Origin: Gnetum montanum
Taxonomy: Eukaryota > Streptophyta > Gnetopsida > Gnetales > Gnetaceae
Assembly (NCBI GenBank): GCA_015680685.1
Contig: MNCI01015527.1
Location: forward strand, 156,335 to 220,334
Direction of reading: 5' to 3'
Length of the DNA: 64,000 nt
Shown here: positions 45,816-57,759 of the stretch, piece after piece
Position numbering within the stretch: position 1 is the first letter of the stretch
How the letters are laid out: each line of letters starts with the position of its first letter
Program-made: the position numbers and the translations under genes
Notes under the pieces: generated by a model
What the model was told of the DNA's origin: nothing
Databases searched by the model: none
The model's input: only the letters and a program-made list of their open reading frames with translations

Positions 45816-48005
45816 AGTTTCTTCTTCATCATCAAAATTATTATGTATCTCCTTCTGAGGTTTTTTTTTCTTTCATATTTTGAAGTCTTAGTAATAACGA
45901 AAAGTAATATCATAATTTTTATTTGATTGGAAATTAAGCATCAATGACACATTATAACTTTAGCCTCTTTACAAACTTCATCTTCTTCCATATCCTCCTA
46001 TTGAGCTTGTAGCTCATCATCATCAAAGACATAACCTTTCTACTTATGATAAATGTATTATTATCAATGATGATATTACTATGATACATTACATCATATT
46101 ATTCATTCAATAGAATTTAATAGACCTTATCAGTGAGCCTATCTTTCGGACATATTACTAAGTCTTTATATACATCAACTCCTTGATGATTGTAGACATC
46201 AACTCCTCTAAGGATAGATACTTCATATGCCAATGTATCATTGATTGAACATAAGGCTTAAGCCTTAGCTTACCCTAAGTAAACTCCACATTACCAAGAA
46301 GACTAATAAATATGTATTCATCAATTAAATACCCATCAAAAGAATAATATTATTAAATCAAGAAATTTTCCATTTCAATCTCAATAAGATCAAATTAAAT
46401 AAGGAGATATTAGAATATAGAAGATTAAATATCTGTTGTAAATGTTATCAATAGTAAGGTTTGTGCATTATATTACAGATGAATCTCTACAAATAAAAAA
46501 TTAGACAAGTGCTAGTTTCAATGAATGTGAGTGTTTTATTTCATCACATTTTTACTCTAGAGTGATCATTCTATTCAAAATTGATCTATAAGGCTCGTAT
46601 TTCCCTTTGGAATGTTTAAAATACATCTCCCTAGAGAGTATCATGTTAGCACATTTTTCAACTTCATGTCAGTAAAGGCCTTGCAATGGACAAAAGATTT
46701 GAACTCAAATTCTTCAAGTTGTTTATCTTAAATTTTTCATTTGACAAAATCATAGGACAAAATTATAGGGTATCATTCTAATACATTGTAAATATTTCAT
46801 TCTACTTCCTAAATAGTGCATCATCTACATAAAAAAATACTTTTCTTTCCTTCAAAAACCTTGAATATTAGTATACCACAAGATATGAAAATATTAATAT
46901 GGAATTATATAATCTATAATATCCACCACAACACAACAATGAAATAAGTAAATTAACTTACTTAAATATAAATTTTAGATTACCATAAATTAGTTCAATC
47001 TCTTTAGAAATGTTCTCAGTGGATCATTTGTGAATGTTATTTTGTGTCATGTAGCTTATAGCATGTCTTACCATCACTATATATGATGGATCATATTTCA
47101 TTTCTTATATCTAATTCTAAGAATAACATATCTTGGTAATTATAGAGATTGGGGTATTTTCTTTCAAAATCTTAGTACAATGAACTCTGTAAAGATTCTT
47201 TACAACTTCCTCCGCATCATTTCTATCCAATAAAATCTTAGTAGCCTGAATGACTGTTGTCCATTGAGAATCCATAACTAGAAATCATCAACATTAAGCT
47301 CCATATCATTTAATAAAGTAAACCCCTTACCACTAGAGACTTTATAGGTCATTAGTATATAGTCATGAATAATAGAAATGAGATTCTTGGACATTGAAAA
47401 GAGAAGCTCTTTAACATACTTCATATTCATGCCTAGATTCTATACTTATCTAGTGCCTAATTTTACCTGTCAATTTTGATCTGGTAGCTAGTTGAGGAAT
47501 TTGTGGTGATATATGCCCTTTGAGTTCTTATGATCTTGATTCCTTTGTTAGAAACTCTAACAGCATTCTTACTTCTTGATTCATTTTTTTTTATTTAAAT
47601 AGAGTTATTGAGGATGGTCCTTCCATAGACACTGTAAGATGCACTAAAATAGATCTTAGTTGATGTGTAATCAAAAGCTCATTATATGAGATATATGATT
47701 AATTCATATGATTCCTTGTATAGATAACTGCATATGATGTTTTCATAGTCCTTCTTTATTGTAGGAACCTCTTTATAAATGCTACAGCCTCACTCTCAGT
47801 GTGGTTAGAATTAATATTGTCTGTTCCATATTGTTTCATTCTAGCAAATGATCTAATCTAATCCATGTCCAAGGAACCAAGAATAAATCTACCATCATGA
47901 AGTATTTCCTTCATGGAAAAGGTAAATTCTTTAATTAAATGTAAATAATGTCATTATTCTCAATACAAGTAGCAACCACAATTCCTTCATCTTCAAAGGA
48001 GTTAC
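45816..48005 (-). pseudogene. Relic C, segment 1: decayed minus-strand coding sequence (5' part)
   Basis: Minus-strand pieces in order: SFEDEGIVVATCIENNDIIY (about 48003-47944); FTFSMKEILHDGRFILGSLD then SFARMKQYGTDNINSNHTES and EAVAFIKRFLQ (about 47935-47700); NMKYVKELLFSMSKNLISII then HDYILMTYKVSSGKGF (about 47435-47280); MDSQWTTVIQATKILLDRND (about 47275-47130); HEVEKCANMILSREMYFKHS (about 46665-46510); and KPYVQSMIHWHMKYLSLEEL (about 46290-46170). An acidic stretch lies near 46030. Frameshifts occur between pieces, but the coding feel is strong for about 2 kb. I do not recognise it. It is probably the N-terminal part of the gene that E2 and E3 later split. Confidence 0.45.
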
Positions 48006-48284
48006 TAACCATGGACCTTATGAAACTATGAATATCCTAATGTCTACCTTTAGGCTTTATGTTAGTCATATGCCATGACTTAGCAGTATTCATTTACATT
48101 TTAACATTTTGAATAATATTACCTATTTACTCCTACAACATAACTAAAGTAAGAAATATGCTCTACCATAGTTATTTAATGAATAGAATAAATAAATAAT
48201 TTAAATATAATGATAAGTTATATTAGTATATTTGATGTAATTCTTCATGATAGTTATGAATATAATTAACCATTTAGTCATCTA
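48006..48284. other. AT-rich transition to satellite
   Basis: No coding character and no clear repeat. Confidence 0.3.
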
Positions 48285-51200
48285 AGAAGTGATTGATAAT
48301 CATCCAGTCCTCCTAATGAAACAAGAATACTTATGGAAAATGGTTTTCTAATATTGCATATCAAACAAGAACCTAAATGGGTGTGCAAACTTTAGGATAG
48401 ATTAAGGATATGAAGCATTATCTATCGATCATGCTAATAAAATAGGCATACCAATGAGAAATGGTAAACTAATATAGCATATTGAATGGGAATGTACATG
48501 AACATGTAACCACTAGGATGGAATAAGGATACCAACCTTTTACTATCTTACTAGGGGAAATGATTTAAAAAATATCTCATCTCGAATGGAAACCTACATA
48601 GACATGCAACCTTTAGGATGGAATGAAGATACCATGCATAAATTATCATTCCTCCTAACGAAAAAAACATACCCATGAGAGACAATCCACAAATATAACA
48701 TCTTGAATAAGAACATGCATAGACATGTAATCTCCATGATGAAATAAGGATATGAAGCATGCACTATCATACCTAGGGAAATGCTTTATGAACAAATGGG
48801 AACATGTATGAACATGAAACCTTCAAGATGGAACAATGATACCAAGCATGCACTATCACACTAGCAAAATGGATTATGAATTATAGCATCTCAAATAGGA
48901 ACATGCATAGATGTGCAACCTCCAAGATGAAATGAGAATACCAAGCATAAACTATCAATCCTCCTAATGAAACAAGCATACTCATGTAAAAATGGTCAAT
49001 GAATATAGCACCTCAAACAAAAACATGCAAGGATGCTCAAACTACAAAATGGAACAAGGTTACTAAGAATGCACTACAATACAAGAGGAAATAGTTTACA
49101 AAATATAGCATCCCAAATTAGAGCATGCATAGATGTGAAACCTCCATGATGGAACAAGGATACCAAACATGAACTATTGATCATCCTAACAAAATAGAAA
49201 TACCCATGAGAAATGATAGACTAATATAGCATATCGAATAGGAACATGTGGATGTGCAACCTCTAGGATAGAATGAGGATACCAAGCATGCACTATCATA
49301 TCAAAGAAATAGTTTATGAAATATAGCATCTAGAATAAAAACTTGTATGGATGTGAAACCTCCAGGATGGAACTAGGATATTCTCCTAATGAAACAATCA
49401 TACCAATGAAAAAATAGTAAATGAATATAGCAACTCAAATAGGAACATGCATAGATGTACAACCTCTAGGATGGAACAAGGATATGACAAATGTACTATC
49501 ACACTAAGAGATTATTTACAAAATATATAATCTCAAATGGAAACATGCATGGATGTGCAACCTCTAGGATGGAACAAGGATACCAAGCATGAATAAGCAT
49601 TCCTCCTTATGAAATAAGCATACCCATGGAAAAGTGATCGATTAATATAGCATCTCAAATGGTAACATGCATAGATGTGCAACCTATAGGATGGAACGAG
49701 GTTACCAAGAATGTATTATCACATAAGGAAAAAAATTTATAAAATATAACATCTCAAATGGGAACATGGATGGACGTGCAACCTCCAAGATGGAATAAGA
49801 ATACCAAACATGAACTATTGGTCATCCTAACTAAATAGACATAACCATGGAAAATGGTTGACTAATATAGCATATAAAAAAAGAAAATGCATAGACATGA
49901 AACCACTATGATGAAACAAGGATACCAAACATGCACTATCATATTAGGGAAATAATTTATAAATTGTAGCATCTAGAATAGAAACTTGCATGGACATTGA
50001 TGAGTGGCAAGGTACCCCTACACTCAACCATACGAATACGAGCGTGCACGCGTGATCCAGTCGAACTCCGCAGACTAAATGCCTTAACACCACAAGAAAC
50101 ACTTGGGGTTAATCATTCGCTATCTTCCTAGGCTTGCTTGTAAGTGTCATGGTGTATGGTTAAGCAAGTCTGAGGTATGTGATTTTTTTGGTATTTTCAA
50201 GTTTATCTTCTCAGCTATGAGAGGAAAGGGTTGAGAAACTAAGCTAACTCTAACTAATGTCCTAATTTTAAATTAACTAGCATCAACATCCGTTCCCACT
50301 TACCGGACACACNACATACAATCTCTAGAATGGAACAAGGATACCAAGCATGCACTAACATTTCTCCTAATGAAACAAGCATACTCATGGAAAAACATTC
50401 AACAAATATAACATCTCAAATGGGAACATGCATGGACATGTAACCTTTAGGATGGAATGAGGATACTAAGAATGCATTATCACATCAAGGAAAATGATTT
50501 ATGAAACATAGCATCTTGAATGAGAACATGCACAATTGTGTATCCTCCAAGATGAAATGAGGATACCAAGCACAAACTATCGATCCTCCTAATGAAATAA
50601 GCATACCCATGGAAAAATGATCAACAAATATAGCATCTTGAATGGGAACATGCATAGACATGCAACCTACCGAATAGAACAAGGTTACCAAGAATGCACT
50701 ACAACACAAGAGGAAATAGTTTATGAAATATAGCATCTCAAATGGAAACATGCATAGACATGCAACCTCTAGGATGGAATGACAATATAAAACATGAACT
50801 ATCGATCATCCTAATAAAATAAGCATACCCATGAAAAATGGTAGACTAATATAACATATCAATTGGAAACATGCACAAATGTACAACCTCTAGGATATAT
50901 TGAGGATAAAAATCATGTACTATCACAATAGGGAAATGGTTTATGAGATATAACATATAGAATGAAAACTTGTATGGATGTGTAACCTCTAGGATAAAAC
51001 AAGGATACCAAGCATGCACTATTGGTCCTCCTAATAAAACAGACATACTTGTGAAAAAATAGTCAAAAAATATAACATCTTGAATGAGAACATGCATGGA
51101 TATGCAACATCCAAGATGGAACAAGGATACCAAAAATGCACTATCATACCAGGGAAAAAAGTTTGTGAAATATAGAAACTCAAACAAGGACATGCAAGAA

Positions 51201-51462
51201 TGTGCAACCTCTAGGATGGAACAAGGATACCAAGCATGAACTATCAATCCTTCTAACAAAACAAGTATACCCATGGGAAATTGTCAACAAATATAGCATC
51301 TTATTTGGGAACATGCATGGATGTGCAGCCTCTAGGATGGAAAAAGGATACCAAAATTATACAATCACACAAGGGGAAAATGGTTTACAAAATATTGCAT
51401 CTTAAAGGGGGAACATGCATGGACATGCAACCTCCAACATGGAATGAGGATACCAAGCATGA
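48285..51462. repeat. Dimeric satellite-like array, about 14 dimers
   Basis: Two related monomers alternate. Both contain 'acatgcatagacatgcaacctc' type sequence (broken here as 'gcaacctctaggatggaa'), 'aaggataccaagcatg' and 'atatagcatctcaaat'. Type A (about 120 bp) continues with 'atcctcctaatgaaa' and 'caagcatacccatgg'; type B (about 100 bp) continues with 'cactatcaca' and 'agggaaatg'. The dimer repeat is about 220 bp. Copies differ by roughly 10-20%. The array is interrupted at 49998-50313 by an LTR fragment. Confidence 0.85.
49998..50312. mobile_element. Young, CpG-rich LTR fragment (E2-related family) ending at an N gap
   Basis: It starts TGATGAGTGGCAAGG directly after array sequence. It matches the E2 LTR in order: 'ctac-c-caaccatac-aa', 'cttgtaag-g-tc', 'tatggttaag', 'taatgtc-taa' and 'ttcccac-ta'. 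Unlike E2 it keeps many CpGs (about eight in the 55 bp from 50032). ACAT precedes it (49994-49997) and follows the N (50314-50317), as a target site duplication would. The match stops about halfway along the E2 LTR, at the N (50313), so the remainder, and perhaps a whole element, is missing from the assembly. Confidence 0.7.
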
Positions 51463-52370
51463 ATGGTTTTTTATTTGACAAATGAAAGTAGAGAAAATAA
51501 CCTTATTTTATTGCATATCAACAAAAAAGATACAATTTCTTTCAGACATTTTCCATAATGGAGAAAACCATAATGGAGAATACTTGGAGTATGGGTTGAT
51601 ATGATGAGCAACCTGGAATGAAGCACCTAATTGTAATTCATATTATAAATTCTATGAAATATGAAAGTTTTAGGATAATTTTGGTAGATTCTGTGAGTAT
51701 TCTCTCAATCTACATATTCAAAGAAAACATGATGAGTCTAATTGGTCATGTGATATATGAAATTTAATCACTCATATACGAAACAATTAGACCATTTCAA
51801 TGGGTTGCATGATCATGAAACCTCTTCCATAAATGTTTTTTTATTTGACATATGAAATCAAAGGAGATAACATTATTTTTTATATATTAGTAAAAATAAT
51901 AGGATTTTGTTTGTACATTCTCCATAATGGAAGATACTTGGAGTATGGGTTGCTTAGATGAGCAACCTAGAATGAAGAACCTAGTTTTAATTTATGTTAC
52001 AAACTCTAGAAAATATGAAAATAGTAGGATAATTTTGCTAGATTCTATCAGTCTACTCTCAATGTACATATTCAATGAAAATGTGATGGGTCAAATTGGT
52101 CACATGATATATGAAATTCAGTCACTCATATATGAAATCATTAGCCCATTTCAATGGGTTGCATGACCATGCAAGCTCACCCATGAGTGTTTTTTATTTA
52201 ACATATGAAATCAAAGGAAATGATTCTATTTTATCACATACCAAAAAGAAAAGATATAGTTTTTTTCATACATTCTCAATAATGGAACATACTTGGAGTA
52301 TGGGTTGCTAAGACAAGCAACCTAGAATGAAATACCAAGGTGTAATTTATATTACAAACTCTATAAAATA
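51463..52370. repeat. About 360-bp tandem repeat, 2.4 copies
   Basis: 'tttatttgaca-atgaaa' starts copies at about 51468, 51838 and 52192. Each copy has 'tccataatgga-a-tacttggagtatgggttg', 'gcaacct-gaatgaa', 'gtcactcatat' and, at the end of full copies, 'ccatttcaatgggttgcatga'. The third copy is truncated. Confidence 0.85.
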
Positions 52371-54003
52371 TAGACATGTTTAGATATTTAGATGAAATAT
52401 AGCAAAATATATTCATTTTTCATCTCATATCTTTCATATTAGTAAGTTGTATTGTTGTGAAAAAATGCAAAAGAACATTTTATTTCTTAGAACATTGTAT
52501 TTTATATCAATGGTGATAAAAATATATGTACTTTGAAGATAACTTCATAATATTGATATCTGCATATTTATTTGGATGCTTGGATGAGCAAGCCATGATA
52601 TAATCCTCAATTATGTGTTTCAAAAATCTCATTCTACAAAAAAAAATATAATGAAAAGAAACTATTATTAAATACTAAAATGTTTTTAAAACATGTTACA
52701 TAAATATAGTTTTTATCACTCATTTATGATATAATTTTAAAAACTATATTCATTTTGATTTTTGATCATACAATACTAATTAAAATAGCATCAAGGATAA
52801 TGAGGAATAAAACCATAGAAAAATATAATATTAAACTACCATAGCTATAACCAAGGGTAGTGGTAATTTGATAAAGTAAGGGATTGATTTGAAATAATAG
52901 CATCAATAAGCCATTGATACAAAAAATATAGTATACATCAAATATACCCAAAGGAATAATTTATTTATCACTAATAACAAAGTATATATAGTATACATCA
53001 ATGATAATAAAGCTATAGATCCATTTATCATTAAATAAGTACAACCATGACAAATAGAACTATATGGAATGAATACTTAAAGAGTATGTATGTTAACAAC
53101 ATTTCCTATAGTAAAATATAGATACACATGCAAATAGTCCTAACTTGTTTAAGAATCTACATTAGGCTCTAAAATATAAAAGAAAAATATCAAGTAAGAC
53201 TAAATATTTTCTATAACTATATGGTCCTCTTGCACCTAAACATCCTAATCATGAAACATGTTTGTTATGCTACAAAAAATAAGTGAGACACAATCTCAAT
53301 AAGTATTAATCCATGACACTTAGTTATTACTAGTGCATACTAGCATTGATGATTAGAAAGTAGCAACTTATATAAGTTGTATGTTTCTTCCTAGGATCTT
53401 GCAACTTAGAATCCACTACAGTACTACTAAAACCATTACATGTTTATTTTAACTAAAACTATATTTAGATGGTTATAAAGCTCTAGGATATAGCCTAGTT
53501 TATACCAAAACACAATGCAAAGATGTAAATGGACTAAATAATGTTCACACATAGTAGTGCATGTATCATATTTTACTTGTAATCTGCTCATTATGTGTTT
53601 ATTGTACTCAATGAGCATTTTGGATGTAATACTGATAGATTTAACACACTAATGCTCAAAGAAATGAAAAAATGAAAGAAAAGAAAAGAGCATGCCATCT
53701 TATGCCTTCTTAGATCTACAATAACCTAGAGCTTCCATTAATGCATTCACTTTTTAATTAATCATTTTTTATTTCCCAAGGGAATCAAAACACAAAATCT
53801 TCCATTATTTCATCCCACCATCTCTTTTAACATGCATATCTTGAAAACACTTATTCTTTGCTCCTGCTAAATCTCAAAGCCTACTTTCAGTTATGTTAAA
53901 CTATTTATTTTCAATTTAAGGATGATTTTTTGGGCTTCTCTCTATTTCAAATTTAAGATCTTAATTTATAATGGCTATTCCTTCAAACTAATAATGATTG
54001 TTT
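52371..54003. other. AT-rich spacer, no recognisable feature
   Basis: No coding character on either strand. Simple phrases such as 'tatagtatacatca' occur twice (52930 and 52990). Nothing else seen. Confidence 0.5.
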
Positions 54004-54988
54004 GGTGTAGGGGGTTGCACCTTCATAAACCCCAATAGGACACAGTCCACAACTTCCAAGTAGATCTAGCTTAGAAAATAATAATAAAATAGATAAACCA
54101 TCCTTTATATTAAGATAATTCTCAAAATACATAGAAAATACATCAAAGATGAGAAGCCAAGCTCAACTCACAACTCTCCCAAGGATCTTAGAGGTCACAC
54201 TTGTCGTTTCTTAATCCTCAATTGCTCACACTGGAGCCCAAGCTCAAGACAAGACACTTATAAGAGATTATCCTAATCTCTCTCAAGTGCTCTCCCTTGC
54301 CTCTCACTCAACTTCCTTGCACAAGCTCTCTTCCCTCAAGACTCTCTCTCTTACCCTCTATTGGGATGTTTGGCCTTCAACATTTGTACTTCAACCCTTG
54401 GCAGTTCACCACTTGCCATTATGGCACTTACAATGTTGAATTACATCAATATTTATAAGCAACCAAAAGGTAAACATACTAGAAACCTTTCCTCAATTCA
54501 ACTTGAGGTTCTTTAGGTATTTTCCAAGTCTTCTCACCTTCTTCCCAATTGCTTTCATCTTAACACAGGTGTTTCCAACTTGCTTTGGTTGTTTCCCAAA
54601 TTGAAATGGTATTTTTGAAACTTTCCCCATGCATCTAGGTCATCTATGACTTTGCTAGGACATCTACTGTGAAAGCCCTACTTTTGGAAGAGATGTATAC
54701 TATTTTTGGTAGACATGTACTCTTCAGGAAAAACATCTCTGGAAGGGCATCTATCTTTCTTGGGAGACGTCTCTTCTAAGGGTTCCAAAAATAAAATTGC
54801 TCCTTTTGATGCCAAGAGCCTTCAAATGCCTTGCAACAAGTCCCCATAGATCCTAGAACCCCCTAAACTCATCAAAATGAGCCAAAAAAATTTCAAAACA
54901 TCCAAGAATCGTTCTCAACAAAATCAACATAAAAAGACACATTGCATGTAGGGTAGAACAAGGGGATCAAAAGAGGTGTCCCTACACC
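54004..54988 (-). repeat. Probable solo LTR (about 981 bp), minus orientation
   Basis: Inner limits are TGTAGGGGG (54006) and CCCTACA (54986), the TG...CA short inverted ends of an LTR. On the minus strand a TTATAAATATT box lies near 54455 and T-rich sequence follows towards the end, as in an LTR. The block is GC-richer than its flanks. Flanks ATTGTTT (53997-54003) and ATTGTTC (54989-54995) are a near-perfect 7-bp pair if the ends are taken as GGTGTAGGG...CCCTACACC; that length is not typical of LTR elements, so a DNA transposon is not excluded. It contains six AGACATCT-like motifs at 54650-54780. Confidence 0.5.
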
Positions 54989-54995
54989 ATTGTTC

Positions 54996-56959
54996 TAGCC
55001 ATTTCTTTTTTTAGTTCATTGACCAGGTAGTCATGGTGAATGCTAATGCTTGATGAAATACTTACTTGAGGATGTAGGACTATGGAAATGCCTTTGTCAT
55101 TCCATTTTACTTGGGACACAAACAAGATGGCATAAAAACCTTAATGTACAAACTCAAATATATAGTGTTTTTTTCCTTGAATTTTTATAGACACAATAAT
55201 ATTGGTAAGAATGATGTTGCATAAATCTCTAGCACATAACTACAACACAAAACCTAAACTAATTTAAATATGAGATTTGAAACTAAAGCTGTGTGAAAGT
55301 GTAGAACTAAGTTAAGTCTGAGATTGGAACTAACAACTATGTAAAAGAGGGGTAAAATTAATTACTTGATGGAGGGAATATTATTTAGTGTTAGCATTAT
55401 CATCTAAGACTAGTAAGACCAGTAGTTAGCCTCTCATCCAAAAAAGGATGAGTTGTTACCCTAGTTCAAAAGTGTGCTACTTTAAAATTGCAATAGAAGC
55501 TTGTAGCCTTACCAACTTAATTTAAGCTCATAAAATTTACTTCTTGCTAAAGTATTTCTACTCAAACTAATCTTTTAAAAGAAAAAAATAAATGCAATAA
55601 TCAGAAATAAAAAACAAACTACAACAAAAGCTTATTTCTTTACCAACAAAAGTTATAAAAGAAAAAAGGAGGAACCTAAATATGTCATTCTTGGTGGAGC
55701 TACCATGACTGCATCAAGAAACCCATGAATAACTAGACTCAAAATCATGATATTGAATGAAACTAGGTTCCTTGTAGACATATATGAGAAAATTAACTAA
55801 TGCACGCTAAGAAAGTTAACTAGGGCATGTTGAAAAATTACATTTTATTGTGGTCATACATATATGAAGCATAAACATAAAATCAAGAAAGTTGATAAAT
55901 CTGTGAATGTGTTGATAAATACAATTAGATTATCAAAATAGGGCCAAGTTTACACAAATAATTACTAAAGAAAAATTGGTCAATTTAACAAAATTCATAA
56001 AATTTAGGGCTTTCAAAGTTAGGGCCAATTCTTCAAAATTAGGGATATTGCATCATTCTTACAAGAACAAAAAAGCCTAACTTTCAAAATTTACATAAGG
56101 AATAGAGAATAGATACACATATTTTAGGCCTTTAGAAACATCAAAGATGTGTGGAGTGGTAGTGGCAAAAGCACATCTTCAATCTATTTCGTGAAGTTAG
56201 TAGGAGTGAGGTGGGATTTGCACAACATTAGCAAGAGTGAAGTATTTTTCAGTAGATAGCTAAGAAGTATTTTGTAGTGGATAGAATCAAAGTATTTTGA
56301 AGTACAAAGGCACAACTAACTATATTAGTAGTTTTTAAAATGATAAAGTAAATTGCAATAGACTAAGGCATGATTGAGTATATTGATGGTTTTCCAAATG
56401 ATAAATTTATACCATTTTCTAACCCCATGTTCCATGTTACAATCCAAAATAATTGTAAACTAGGTTCATCATATGGTAAAACATGAAATCATTGTAATCT
56501 AGGTACACTACATCGTATATAGTTCAATTAGAACTATTATAACTTGGTGATTCTATCTAGAATTAAAACCATAACTTGGAATTTTCAAATCAAGAGTGTT
56601 ATAATTAGGCTTACACCTCATTATGTGGTGCCTTTTTTGGCATAACCCATTATACATACACAGGTTATTCATCTAAGGAAGCACATGTCCATGATATGAT
56701 AAGATGAGAAATAACCCTTGTTTAAGGACCATGGTTAGTATTATATTTAATTATATGTCATATTATTTATGACATGTACCTACGATAACTAATATAAAAT
56801 TTTAAGTTTAAATTGACATTTTCATTCTCCCTCAACCCTAATAGCCAAATTTTTTAATTATATAAACAATGCTCTTTTTTTTTTTGGCTCCAACATTCTG
56901 TCCATATATAATGCATACTAGTTGGTTTAAATATCAAGCATTTGACACAAAATTGACCT
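54996..56959. other. Spacer, no recognisable feature
   Basis: AT-rich, no convincing frame. 'ttagggc' phrases recur at 55940-56045. A T-run lies at 56875-56886. Confidence 0.5.
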
Positions 56960-57670
56960 ATCCTATCCTTGGGATAACCCACAGGATTCTTCAAAAGTGC
57001 TCTTGCATGCATTATAGTAGGTGAGATTTGAAAATAAATTCCAAATCATATCATTATTTTGACAAGCAAAGGCATTGTGTAATTCATGCTACTAGGATTG
57101 GATAACATGAAGTACAAATGTAATGCATGATACTATATTTCAAATTTCAAGCAACCTCTTCCTAGTATGATCTTGTCTATAAATAGGTACACCAAAGACA
57201 TGTTTAATAGCCAACATTGTACCCTAGGTTCTCCAACATCACTCTTGCATGCTCCTGGGTTGGGATACTAAGTATCCTCTTCATATGTTTAATAGTAAAC
57301 ATTAAACCCTAGATTCTTCAAAACAACTCTTTCATCCTTTGGATAACCTAAGATATCATGTGTTCATCTCCAATGTAGCTGAATAACATGAAGTACAAAT
57401 TTTATGCATGATAGTGGGTTGGAATAATATAAGACCTCTTTTTATTATAATTTTGAGGAGATCCTAGATTCTTCAAAACTACTCTTGCAAGCATTAGAGT
57501 ATGTAAGATTTTAAAATACATTCCAAATCATCCCATCATTTTGACAAGCAAAAGGTATCATGTAATTCAACCTACTATGATTAGACAACATGAAGTATAA
57601 ATGTAATCCATCCCACTAGATTTGGAACTTCAAGTAACCTCTTCCTAGTATGATCTTGTTAATGACTAGT
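56960..57670. repeat. Degenerate repeat of about 240 bp, three copies
   Basis: The block at about 56975-57185 ('gattcttcaaaa-t', 'ctcttgca', 'ttccaaatcat', 'gacaagcaaa', 'aacatgaagtacaaatgtaat', 'aacctcttcctagtatgatc') recurs at about 57460-57665. A shorter, more diverged copy lies between them (about 57305-57440). Confidence 0.7.
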
Positions 57671-57759
57671 ATGATCAAGTAACCATTATATGTACACAAC
57701 CTTCATACATAAATAATATATGAGAAAAAAGTAAATAATATAAATGAATAATAATGTAT

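Noticed and set aside
50485-51274. Minus-strand open frames of 88 and 142 codons
   Set aside because: They follow the satellite monomers; the repeated residues mirror the DNA repeat and the frames shift between monomers.
48285-52370. CRISPR-like regular repeats
   Set aside because: Units are contiguous, diverged satellites without unique spacers, and the window is plant DNA.
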